Origin: Malus domestica
Lineage: Eukaryota > Streptophyta > Magnoliopsida > Rosales > Rosaceae
Length of the DNA: 64,000 bases
Assembly: GCF_042453785.1 (NCBI RefSeq)
Contig: NC_091668.1
Span: 2,744,501 to 2,808,500, forward strand
Direction: 5' to 3'
Shown here one piece after another: positions 45,319-55,862 of the stretch. Under the pieces are notes generated by a model. The model worked only from the letters and a program-made list of their open reading frames with translations. It was not told where the DNA came from and did no database searches. The number at the start of each line of letters is the position of its first letter. Position 1 is the stretch's first letter. The position numbers were made by a program, and so were the translations under genes.

Positions 45319-48214
45319 ATGGAACCCATGACCCAGATTCTCCAAGGTTTCCAAGCAATGCCCTTTGCAGTCCCTGCTGCCATTGCTGCTCCGTCTCTGC
45401 TCTTCCTGTTATCTGCCAAAGATTTGGTCCACACAAAAAAAAATGATTTTCCCGAACTCCCTTCAGTTCCAGGTACTTAATTCTAATTCCCACTTTTATT
45501 TATTTTTGTGTTTATTTGTTGGGATATATGAGTTTTGAAGAAATGGATGGTGGTTAAATTGGGAATTTCGCAGCTGTGCCGGGGCTGCCTGTTGTGGGGA
45601 ACTTGCTGCAGCTGAAGGAGAAGAAGCCGTACAAGACGTTTACTAAGTGGGCTGAGGAGTACGGACCAATCTATTCTATCAGGACTGGTGCTTCCACCAT
45701 GGTTGTTCTCAATTCAACTGATATTGCCAAAGAGGTAGATTTCTTTCTCACTGTTCACTTGTCACTGTAAAAAAAAAAGTCAGACGTGAGCTAGACCAGT
45801 TGGTTAGGACCGCGGCCGCACCTTCACGCAAGTTCGAGTCCTCCTTCCTCTAAATTAGAGAAAGTTAAAATAGAAAAGAGACATGATTTCCGCACACCTC
45901 TTTTCTCTTTTCTTCATATGTACAACCTATTTATTTGTTTCTCTCTTGATTAATTCATTTCAAAAGCCGAAAATTGGGGGGGGGAGGGTGGAGGAAAAAA
46001 TCACTTTCCATAGAACAACGTTTTTGTCAACCAAATGAAAATAAAAAGATCAGTAAGTACCGTATCACATATTTGAAATCTTCTACACTCATTTTGTGTG
46101 TGGCCTCTATCTTTGATTGACACGTGTTAATAAACTCAACCCTCTATCAGTGGTTAATACGTGACTTAACCCTCTTGAAACGGAAGCTGAATTGTGTGTC
46201 TCAATGTGTCATTCGCAATCGCATGGAGAATTAAGACTCTATAGCCTAAGTTTAGAATTAACAATTAAGATAATGTGTTTTTTCGTGAAGCCATGAAAGA
46301 TCCATTCGATTGAGTTTTCTACTGATTCCCGACATATGGATTTAGTCTTTTCCTCGACGCCTGTTGCAATGATCAAAGGGTTATAACAATGAAAGTTCTA
46401 TTTCTTAATAATTCAATATGTTGGATGAACTTGCATGTATTACAGGGAAGGTTTTATCCTATACGTGAATAATTGGTAACCACTTTCTGCTGTAATGGTT
46501 GTTTCAGGCCATGGTGACCAGATATTCGTCCATGTCCACGAAAAAGCTATCAAAGGCACTAAAGCTTCTCACTTTTGATAAATGTATGGTTGCAATAAGT
46601 GACTACAACGATTTTCACAAGATGATAAAACGATACATACTCACAAATGTTCTTGGAGTGAATGCTCAGGTATGTTGTTACGGTTCTTGTTCTCACTTAG
46701 CGCATACTATTTCTTATGCCATCATATGGTAGATCTTGTTATAACTCCATTAATGACATTCAGAAGCGACACGGAAGCCACAGAGATACCATGAGGGAAA
46801 ATATTGCTAGCCGATTGCATGCTCATGTAAAGAACTCTCCTCAAGAAGCTATAAATTTCAGAAAGATATTTGAGTCGGAACTCTTTGGAATTTCTTTGAA
46901 GCAAGTGAGTGTTGCCTTATTTTATTAGTGTAAGTATTTTGTAACGCTTGTTCCTTGTACTTGACGTAACAATTGAGAAATTGAGAATATAGTATAAACT
47001 AACGTACTGGATGCAGGCTATAGGTAAGAACATAGAAGACTCCATTTATGTGGAAGAGCTTGGTACTACATTATCAAGAGATGAGATCTTTAAGGTTCTA
47101 GTGCTTGACATAATGGAGGGTGCAATCGATGTTGATTGGAGAGACTTCTTCCCGTACCTGAGTTGGGTTCCTAATAAGAACTTTGAAAATAAAATTCAGA
47201 CACTCTGTTGCCGCAGGAAAGCAGTAATGAATGCCCTGATCGAGGAGCAAAGGAAGCGAATTGCTTCAGGAGAGGTGCTCTTTTCTTGCTTTCAAATGCA
47301 TTATCTTTTTTGGGAACTTCTTAGTAGTTGTATCTGTAACTTAACTGTAGTATGAAACAGGAATTGGATTGTTATATCGACTACTTGCTTTCTGAAGCAA
47401 AAACGCTTACACCTGAGCAAATATCCATGTTGATTTGGGAAACGATTATCGAGACAGCGGATACTACATTGGTAACAACGGAGTGGGCTATGTATGAACT
47501 TGCGAAGGATCAGAAGCGACAGGTTGTTTCAGTTGCTGATTTTCACATTTTGTATGTGCAACTTGTTGCTTTTTCTTGGTAACTAATATTGGTTAACTTT
47601 GCCTCATGTAACAGGACCGTCTCTTTGAAGAAATTCAAAATGTTTGTGGAACCGACAAGATTACTGAGGAACATTTGTCCCTGATGCCGTACCTGGGTGC
47701 TGTCTTCCACGAAACTTTAAGGAAGCACAGTCCAGCTCCTATAGTTCCTCTAAGATATGTGCACGAAGATACCCAATTAGGCGGTTACTATGTTCCTGTG
47801 GGAACAGAGGTACTTGATAAATGTTCCTATTAGATTTATTTTTTCATCCTTTTCACAACATTGATATCAATCTTTTACGAAGTTGTGCTATTGTACATGC
47901 AGATTGCCATTAACATATACGGGTGCAACATGGACAAGAACCAATGGGAAAGCCCCGAAGAATGGAAGCCAGAGAGGTTTTTGGATCCAAAATATGATCC
48001 GATGGATTTGTACAAGACCATGGCATTTGGAACCGGGAAGAGGGTGTGTGCCGGTTCACTTCAGGCAATGCTGATAGCGTGCACCACCATCGGAAGGTTG
48101 GTGCAGGAGTTCGAGTGGAAGCTGAGAGATGGAGAGGAAGAAAATGTGGACACTGTTGGGCTCACCACTCACAAACTCCATCCAATGCATGCAATCCTCA
48201 AACCAAGAAATTAG
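45319..48214 (+). CDS. KO: ent-Kaurene oxidase, copy 2 (CYP701A)
   Basis: Eight exons with the same sizes and phases as copy 1 except the last: 45319-45472, 45574-45734, 46508-46669, 46764-46904, 47017-47274, 47361-47522, 47615-47809 and 47903-48214. The product is 514 residues. It has the same anchor, I-helix ETADTT, ETLR, PERF and heme Cys460. Differences from copy 1 at otherwise conserved places: '[15 protein letters not shown]' (copy 1 has S and T), the heme loop [10 protein letters not shown] (Thr for Ala) and 'RKHSPAP' for 'RKYSPVP'. It should act in the same gibberellin step; altered activity or expression is possible but not shown. Intron 2 is 773 bp, close to the ancestral state without the large insert. 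Confidence 0.95.
45790..45875 (+). mobile_element. tRNA-like SINE relic in intron 2 of KO copy 2
   Basis: A-box 'tagaccagttggttagg' (45792-45808) and B-box 'agttcgagtcc' (45831-45841), spaced as in a tRNA. Orthologous in position to the relic in copy 1. Confidence 0.6.
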
Positions 48215-49309
48215 TAAAGCTTAGAAAATTAGGCCTGAAACTAATTTGAGATGGTTTTAGGATTTTATCTACCTGAAGAAACATGTAATATCGTAGTTGA
48301 ACAAGTTTTGAGCTTTTTTTTTATTTTTTTGGTTGAATGACATCAAACATCGTTGAATCTTATTTACTTTACTTTTACTATAGTACCGCAAAATCTGTTT
48401 TCAGCAGAGTGTATGATGTTGATAATCGATGCCTAATAAGACTTTGTAGAGACTAGCATCTGGCCATACTTTCTTCGTTCTTTTGTTGGTTCAGCACCGG
48501 CACAACGGTTACACAAACCGGGTATCGCTTTTTGTTGTTGGGTTTTTGGCTAAAATGATCTAAAATCAAATTTAAATTCCTGAAATGATCAAACAAATAT
48601 TAACTACATATTAATCATATATCAACGACATTTTGATCAATCATTTCAGTCATAAGCCCTTTGTTGCTTCTCTTTTGGCTAAGAAGTATATAGGTTTGGC
48701 AATACCGTTTTATATATTTTGTTTTTTATGTTATAGAAATAAAAAACAACCTACAAACTTGACATCATTTGGATCCTAGGTTTTTCTGTCATACATATTT
48801 AGTCCAACCGCTAAACGAAAATGGAAGAACCTAATACATTGATTTTTACAAAAATGGCTTAAATTTTGCTACTTGCTAATGGCAATTAGAGTGTTCTAAA
48901 TACTAGTATTGATTAGGAGAATACCAATTAAACAATTGGGTTGAGTATTAAAGACAAGCAAGTATCACCGAAGAAGTTTATAATTTAATTGGTTAAGATT
49001 ATTTTTTGGGTTTTGTGGTAGATCTCTTAGTTTTTTGACGTCGCTTGTGTCAAACATACACAAAAAACCAAATGAAAGAACAAAAACTTCAATGTTGATG
49101 CATACACACATCTGTCACGCCAATTAATTTGTGATGACAACATTATTTAAGCCTCATGTTAGGTCATACCGTAATCGCGATTGTAATGAACTAGTGAAAT
49201 TTCAGCTAAAATAAGCAGGAAAATTGGAAATTTCATCAACAACAAAACACAAGTGGAATAAATTAGTGTAAAATAAATCCTAAGTGGCATAGCCTGATAG
49301 TTTCTCGAG
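48215..49309. other. KO copy 2 3' region and intergenic DNA
   Basis: The first ~200 bp align with the 3' flank of copy 1. Nothing gene-like follows. Confidence 0.55.
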
Positions 49310-49485
49310 AAGAGATCCAAGGATCTCTTCCATCAAAGTTACCAGATCAAGTGATCTGGACCTTTTAAATTTTATCCAACGATAAAAAATTATTACAGCT
49401 TTTAAGAGGTCAAAACAGATGGGTCGTTTGATGAAATTCGAAAGCCCCGGATCACTTGATCTGGTGACATTGTTAGAAGAGATTA
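49310..49485. mobile_element. MITE of the 28389 family
   Basis: Inverted arms share 'accagatcaagtgatc' around an AT-rich centre with 'atccaacga', like the elements at 28389-28573 and 52250-52440. Edges are approximate. Confidence 0.5.
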
Positions 49486-49622
49486 AGAGATGATTTTTTT
49501 CTCTTTTGTCTCATCCTCTTGTGCAGTAAGCATTTATGGTAATTATTCCCTTTGCCACCTTAATTAATGGTAGTACCTGTGTGTTGTTGCCATGCAGATT
49601 TTTTTTTTGACACACAATAGTA

Positions 49623-50482
49623 TTAGAGCAAGTCCACCCATGGACATTGCTCGGGGGACAGGGGAGAGGAAAGGGCCCGAGGCCTGGTGGACAGTGCTCC
49701 AGCCTTGGAGAGCTCGGGTGAGGGTGGAAGCCCGAGGGCTGGGGGGGTGGGGAATCGACAGGCTTGCAGCCCGAGGGCCAAGCCTTATTTAATTTTTTTT
49801 GTGTCAGGCGCGTGCCCCTCACTCACGAGTGGGAGCGCGTCGCCCGACCGGAAATCCGGTGCCATGGTCCGCGCGCGCAGAGATGCCCAGTGACCGATGG
49901 GAAGCCACGTGGCTTCCCATAGTCCGTTCGATCCCAAAAGGTTTAAATACCAACCGTCCGATGCAAGGGTAATAAAAAGAAAAAATAGTTTTAAAATTAA
50001 GAAAAGTTACCGTTGTGACACGTGGCACAATCTGAAGTGTTGGAATTCAAATTTTTTTAAATCCAACGACAGAGATTAATTATTTGAATAAAAATTAAAA
50101 AAAAATGTAAAAAATCCGGAAAAATTGTAAAAATTTTGAAAAAATTTCTGAAAAAAAATTGTAAAAAATTCTTTTTACTTTTCTATAAATACCACTTCTT
50201 GTCCATCTACCTTACACCACAATGACACGTGGCGTAATGAGAACGATTTAAAAATTCTTATCCGAAATTACAAATAATTTTATTTTGTATTATTTAAACA
50301 AACAAAAAAAACTAATATTTTATTGCCTATTGTCAGGGGGAGGGCTCCAAGGATGGAGATGCAAATGGTAATTTACTGTTCATTAATGGCAATTACTATT
50401 CATTAAATGCAGTTACTGTTCAATAGGGTGGATTGAATAGTGGATTGCCAGGGGGAGGGCTCCATGGGTGGAGTTGCTCTTA
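49623..50482. mobile_element. Non-autonomous TIR element, about 860 bp
   Basis: The left end 'ttagagcaagtccacccatg' and reversed right end 'taagagcaactccacccatg' are clear inverted repeats. The left third is unusually GC-rich for this window and holds a 24 bp perfect palindrome (49897-49920). The right third has the direct-repeat word 'ttactgttca' and variants. No transposase and no convincing target duplication are seen. Confidence 0.6.
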
Positions 50483-50590
50483 GTGAATTAAATTGGTAAT
50501 ATTAAAAAAAACATGATTGGTGGAGATCAAACCTGAACCAAAGTAAATATTATTGTTTTCCACTACTGCCGTTTCAATTACCATGCGGAA

Positions 50591-50993
50591 TTAGACCATC
50601 TTCAAAAGAAATGTCAAAAATGTCATATAGACATATATTGGTAACTAATGACGTATCATTTACTCCAACCGAGATGTCAAAGATGATATGGAAAATAAGG
50701 CTAAGCTAATATGAATAAAGAAATGTCAAATTTGGAGCTTCCTTTAAATTTAATTTTTGCTATTTCCCAAGGGATTTCACTTGCCTTACCTTAAATGCTA
50801 TCGTATTTAAGTATTATTTTATTATTTTTAAACCAATAACAATCCAACTTTTATTATTTTTATTTAAAAAATATATATAAATGAAGCAATAAGTTTTGAC
50901 ATATCAGGTGAAGGAAAATGTTGACGATATGTTAAATTACCAAGTCAGCCTTCAAATTTAAATTTAATATTTTCTTTAAAGATGCTCTTAAAA
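50591..50993. mobile_element. Possible MITE
   Basis: The left 'ttagaccatcttcaaaag' and reversed right 'tttaagagcatctttaaag' resemble each other. No target duplication was confirmed. Confidence 0.35.
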
Positions 50994-51359
50994 GTTCTAG
51001 CGGTGGCCTAATGTCGGTTCTATGTGAGCCCAAAAGGGACAACCATAATGCTCAATTAGTCAAACCGTCCATCCTCCATCTCTGGCTAATTTCATCTTAA
51101 TTTCTTCTACCTCATCAATGTGACAGATGGGTTAGATGCTACGAAATAAAGTTCGAGAATAAATTAGTTCAGAGCATGAATCAGATGAATTAACAACTGA
51201 CTGTGCAACTAATAAACCAGCAATCACTTTCAGTACATAAAAAAAAAGAGAAAATTTAATTAGTATTCTGTTCGAAGGTAAATGCATGTTTAAAACATGC
51301 AAGTAATTAGATATTCCAGCACTTAATTCCTTCCCTGCAAGCAAAAAATAAACTAGGAT

Positions 51360-51960
51360 ACTTTGTAACGGGACGGATTGGGTTTGGATGTACCATATCC
51401 ATATCCATACCCGAACTCGTAGAATCCCCGAACGGGTTTTCCCCATAACCGAACCCGTCGAATGACAGATTTTTGATCTGGGAACGGTTTTTCCCATTAT
51501 AATATTTATATATTTATTTATATTATTAACTAAATGAAAAATATTAAATTTTTTTTTTTAATAAATTGCTATTATTAATACAATTTATACAATACATCTA
51601 ATAAGTAATATTAAAAATTTATACTACTAAGAAAACATTTAAACTCTTAAAAATTATAAGCATTTAATTCCTATTATTAATGATATAAAAGTAAATAATT
51701 AATTTAATATTTAATAATGCATGATTATTAACAAACCCTTTTCATATAATAACTATTTATATTTTTTTTTATTTATAGATGAAATTGTTCGGTTTCGGGT
51801 ATGGATTTGAAACGGATATCTCAATAACAATAAACGAATCCAAAATCAAAAAATTTATCCGACGACTACCTATAACTGTAAAATATCCAAAATTTCAAAC
51901 CCAAAACCGAATCATTCGGATAGATTACTTGCAAGGATTGAATTTGACAGGTTAAATTGT
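51360..51960. mobile_element. Possible hAT-like element
   Basis: The left side has repeated 'atatccatatccatacccg' and 'ccgaacccg' words, and the right side has 'ttcggttttgggtttg' words in the opposite sense, around an AT-rich core. This is the subterminal-repeat style of hAT elements. Ends were not defined. Confidence 0.35.
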
Positions 51961-52249
51961 CATCCTTAGATTTGACACTTCTCGATCGTTCTAATTCGTT
52001 TTGGACTGCTTCATTATTTAGCACTGCTAACATTTATGCATGCGGAAGTTTTCTTGTGCCCTACAGCCTACTTCCTTTGAGCGAGAAAGTTGACATGTGC
52101 AACACGAGAGGCTGCTGAAGGATGTCATGGACTCGTGGCCCAAGCTGAAGTTGGGATTTAGAGCTAATGACTAATTAATTGAACAATTAAGGCATGTGTT
52201 TTTTATGCTTAAGCAGTGATTGCTAATACCATGGGCGGATAATAGGAAA

Positions 52250-52440
52250 AAGGGTTCTCTCTGGATTCCTTCCATCAAATCCACCAAATCACTTAATTTA
52301 GGCTCTTAAAATTTGATCTAACGACTAAAGTTATTATAATTTTTAAAGAGCTCCCATGTTTGTAGCCATTGAATCAAATTTCAAGGGTCCGGATTGATTG
52401 ATTGGATGAATTTGGTGGAAGGGATCTTTGATGAACGGTT
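52250..52440. mobile_element. MITE of the 28389 family
   Basis: The left arm 'ccttccatcaaatccaccaa' pairs with a right arm that reverses to 'cccttccaccaaattcatcc'. The inner 'aaatttgat(c/t)(t/c)aacg' words match the other family members. Confidence 0.5.
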
Positions 52441-53463
52441 ACTATGCATTGATCCCTGAAATCCCCAATGAAGGGATCTGGAGATTATCTAAATCCCAAT
52501 AATTAGTACCTTATCAGTACGTACCAAATAATTAAAACAAACAAAAGACTAATTATACGTATACTTGTCGAAAGAGCGATGTTATTCATATACATTTTTT
52601 AACCTTTACACACTATTCCTAATTTTCAATCGTTAAATAAAATGAATTAAAAAACCAAAAAAATACAAATTAAGAAGATGTATGTGAGAGTGTGTAAACA
52701 ACACAACTCTTATCACAAATGTTTGGGATGCCTTTGTGTTTAGTCTCACTTAAACCGTCCAATTCATTTAGGATGAGAGTTGTCATTTTCAGACAATCAA
52801 TCAAATATCTTCCCGATTAAACAACACTCCTTAAATCATCCATGTGTTAGAGATAGAGACTTTGGTGCAACGTTGCATTTTCCGCTCTCGTGCTTATCTC
52901 ATTTTTCACGTAGTGATATAATCACACATAAATATACAATCGCGTTACACTTACAAGTTTTTCTCCTTGTATTACTGGTATTAGGGTTAGTGGTAGGGTT
53001 TAGTGGTGCAGAGGGGACTGTAGGTAGTGCCCGTCGAGAAGTCGTCAAAAGCACTGACTGGGAAAATGGGGCTGAAACCGAACAAAACCACACTCTCTAT
53101 ATGTGATTGACAGCGACAGAGAGAGGTGAGGAGACGGTGTCGCAGAAGAGCCCCTGTAGTTTTGACACAGACAGACAATGACTTCCTCCCTTTATAGCTT
53201 GGCTTAGCTAGCAGCTGCAGCCGCTTTCGTGCTAGATTAGTTTGTGTATGAACAGCCGTAAACGGTAAACCAGAACGGCAAAGATGAAGCTAAGACTGAA
53301 AGCTGGGGGTGAGTGAGTTGAGGGATATGGGCAGTAAGTACATTACTTGAGGGTAGACTACACACTTGACACTAGAAACTAGGCTTTAGTTCCGAGAGAC
53401 AAGGTACACACGATATCCAAGGAGCGACTGGGCAGAAGAGAACAGAGACAGAACATAAATAAG

Positions 53464-54120
53464 GAACGGATCCCCTCCGGATCCAATAAAACTAAGCTTG
53501 CTGGGAAAGAGATCCGAACTACTGAAATTTGATCCAACAGCAAGAGACAGAACTAGGAATTTCTTCTAGTAGGGGCAATCGAAAATAATTGAGAAAACCT
53601 TATTTTAGTATGGTTATAAGCAATATGATGTTAGTAATGATTTCAAATGACGATGTATCACAATTCCAAAGTTACAAAAATTTCAATATAGTATTGGAAA
53701 GTGGCAAAGTGATGAGAAAAATATAAGTATATGATAGGCTTGAGAGGGTTTTTTCGGTTTGAATGATAGAACAAGAGCATTATTGCTCATATAATATTTT
53801 TTTGGTCTCTCTGAAGGAAGCTGAGAAATTGCTCATATAATATTTGATATGGAGTATTAGTAGAATAAATGTATGTTAGATATTAGATACATATATTTTC
53901 TTTAAAGATAACCCGTGTATATTATATAATTGTAGTCTTCAACTAAACAAACGAATTACTTAAGTGGGGGCATTTGCCCCCAGTGAGTCTTCATTGGCTC
54001 CGTCCATGCCAACGGCTACAAACATGAGATCCTCTTCAAGTTGTAATAATTGTAATCGTTTGATCAAATTTCAACGGCCTCAATCTCTTGCTCAGCAAGC
54101 TTAGTATATTTGGGTCCAGA
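53464..54120. mobile_element. MITE of the 28389 family, interrupted
   Basis: The left arm (about 53464-53541) and right arm (about 54009-54120) pair through 'ctaagcttgct' and 'gaaatttgatc.aac'. They are separated by a separate insert at 53542-54008. Confidence 0.55.
53542..54008. mobile_element. hAT-type insert nested in a MITE, 467 bp
   Basis: Flanked by ccaacagc (53534-53541) and ccaacggc (54009-54016), an 8 bp duplication with one mismatch. The ends 'gacagaactaggaa' and, reversed, 'gacggagccaatgaa' are loose inverted repeats, each followed by 'gggggcaa'-like words. Non-coding. Confidence 0.6.
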
Positions 54121-54356
54121 CTAAAAATTTATTCAAAAAGTGAGAATTAGTCGTGAGATTCACTCTAAATCGAACTTTATCGATTTAAACTGTTTATTTT
54201 GTAAGTTTCGATTCATCGATTTAAACTGTTTATTTTGTAAGTTTCGATTCATGATGAAATTTTAATGTTTTTCTTAGAACAAAGTGTTCGTCAATTTCAT
54301 TAAACTCAATTAGATGCCTTAAATATTTCAAATTTGGCTAATATTTTGTAAGGATT

Positions 54357-55862
54357 GTTGATAGGGATTTTTTTTTACCTGCGCAAAAGGGTTAAAAACA
54401 CTTAAAATACTTGCAAGAGAAACAAAGTTATTGTAGTATAATTGGCCAAGTAAGGTCGTTCTCCACAAAGATTAATTTAAATAGATTAACGCCAAATCAA
54501 TTCTCAGCTAATTATTTAGAACGAAATTTTGGAAAAAGGTGATTTAATGACCTAAATTAAGAAAAACGAATTTAATTAAAAAGATTACTTAAAAACTGCA
54601 ATTTTAAAGAATGAGAAAGAAACAATTTTTAGACTTTAAAATGAGAAGGTACTAGGGTTCCGCCGTCACCCCAACAATCCTATGTAACTTTTTTAATTAC
54701 TTATGAATCATACATGCATATTTTGAAGGTTAGGTTTTCTCAGAGTATATCCTACTTGGAACCTCCAACATAGAACGTATATCTAACATGCAACCCATCT
54801 GTGGTGTCTAAATCGAATGTAAACATGCAAGACTCATTAAGTTTTGTGAAAACCCTTTAAAAAACCATATAACCCTTAAAACGTGTCGTCCATCCTAACA
54901 GGTTACACATATTAATCACAAGAAGCCTTAGTCAATTTTAGGGACAACCCTCCCTCAAAATTGCATCAAATTACTTTTCTAAATATCATAATGGTCGTGA
55001 ATCACTAAAACAAATAGATAGTTTAAATCGGTGATTAACAATTCAAAACTTGCATGCATGAATTCATAAGCAAATTAAGAAGAAACTACATATTCTTACT
55101 AAGGATCATGGCCTCACCCTAGCAAAAGAAAATTAGTTATACATATTCATAATAAAAATCATACAGTCTTTATTGAAATAGAAAAATAGTGAAAACACCT
55201 TGAACGTGAAAGTCTTGAAATCTCTAAGCTTTGCCCAAAATCTTCTTTTCAAAAATTGCATGCATTCTCTCTAAAAAAAAAAACCCTAGATCTGCTAAAA
55301 GGCTTATTTATACTACTCTAAATAAGATCCTCCTAATAAAAGGTCTTAGAATAAGACTAGGAAACTAAATAAATTGAAATAAATTAGGAAACATAACTCT
55401 AAATTAACTTGGTAAATTCGTCTAGAAATCTGCACATCCATGTTTTGGGCCCAAATTAGCTTCAAAACTGGCCCAAAATTGCTGGATTTAAAGCTTTGAC
55501 AATTCTAAACACTTCTCCAGAAGGCCACGAACCCATTCGAAGTCATCTTGACCTCCAAAAATGCAGTTTAAGCCCATAAACGTCTCTTTCTAGCAACGCG
55601 CACAACTCCTTCATTTAATCTCCAGAAAATAAATGCTTGGTAGAAATTGTTGAGATTTTGACATGAATAAGCTAAGGAACACACGAACGTCTTCTAATTT
55701 GAATCACTCTAAAATTCGTCTGTTTGATCACGTTTTGCTCCAGAGGAAGTCAAATGTCCTATGGTGAAAATATAAAGCAAAGTATCAAAATTATACCAAA
55801 ATAATTACTAAATTATACTAAGAATAGGGTGAAATATCTAATATAATATTGACTCATCAATT
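54357..55862. repeat. Unclassified repeat-like block, possibly a solo LTR
   Basis: The block begins tgttgatagg and ends gactcatca, contains no coding frame, and has words such as 'gtcgttctccacaaagatt' that I associate with dispersed plant repeats. The 5 bp flanks do not match, so the LTR reading is weak. Confidence 0.3.

Noticed and set aside
52980-53210. miR156-like or other microRNA precursor near a TATA-like site
   Set aside because: Resemblance covers only the first few bases, and no matching star arm or hairpin was found.
54357-55862. Confident solo LTR
   Set aside because: It has TG...CA-like edges, but the flanking 5 bp do not match and no internal LTR signals were recognised; kept only as a low-confidence repeat.
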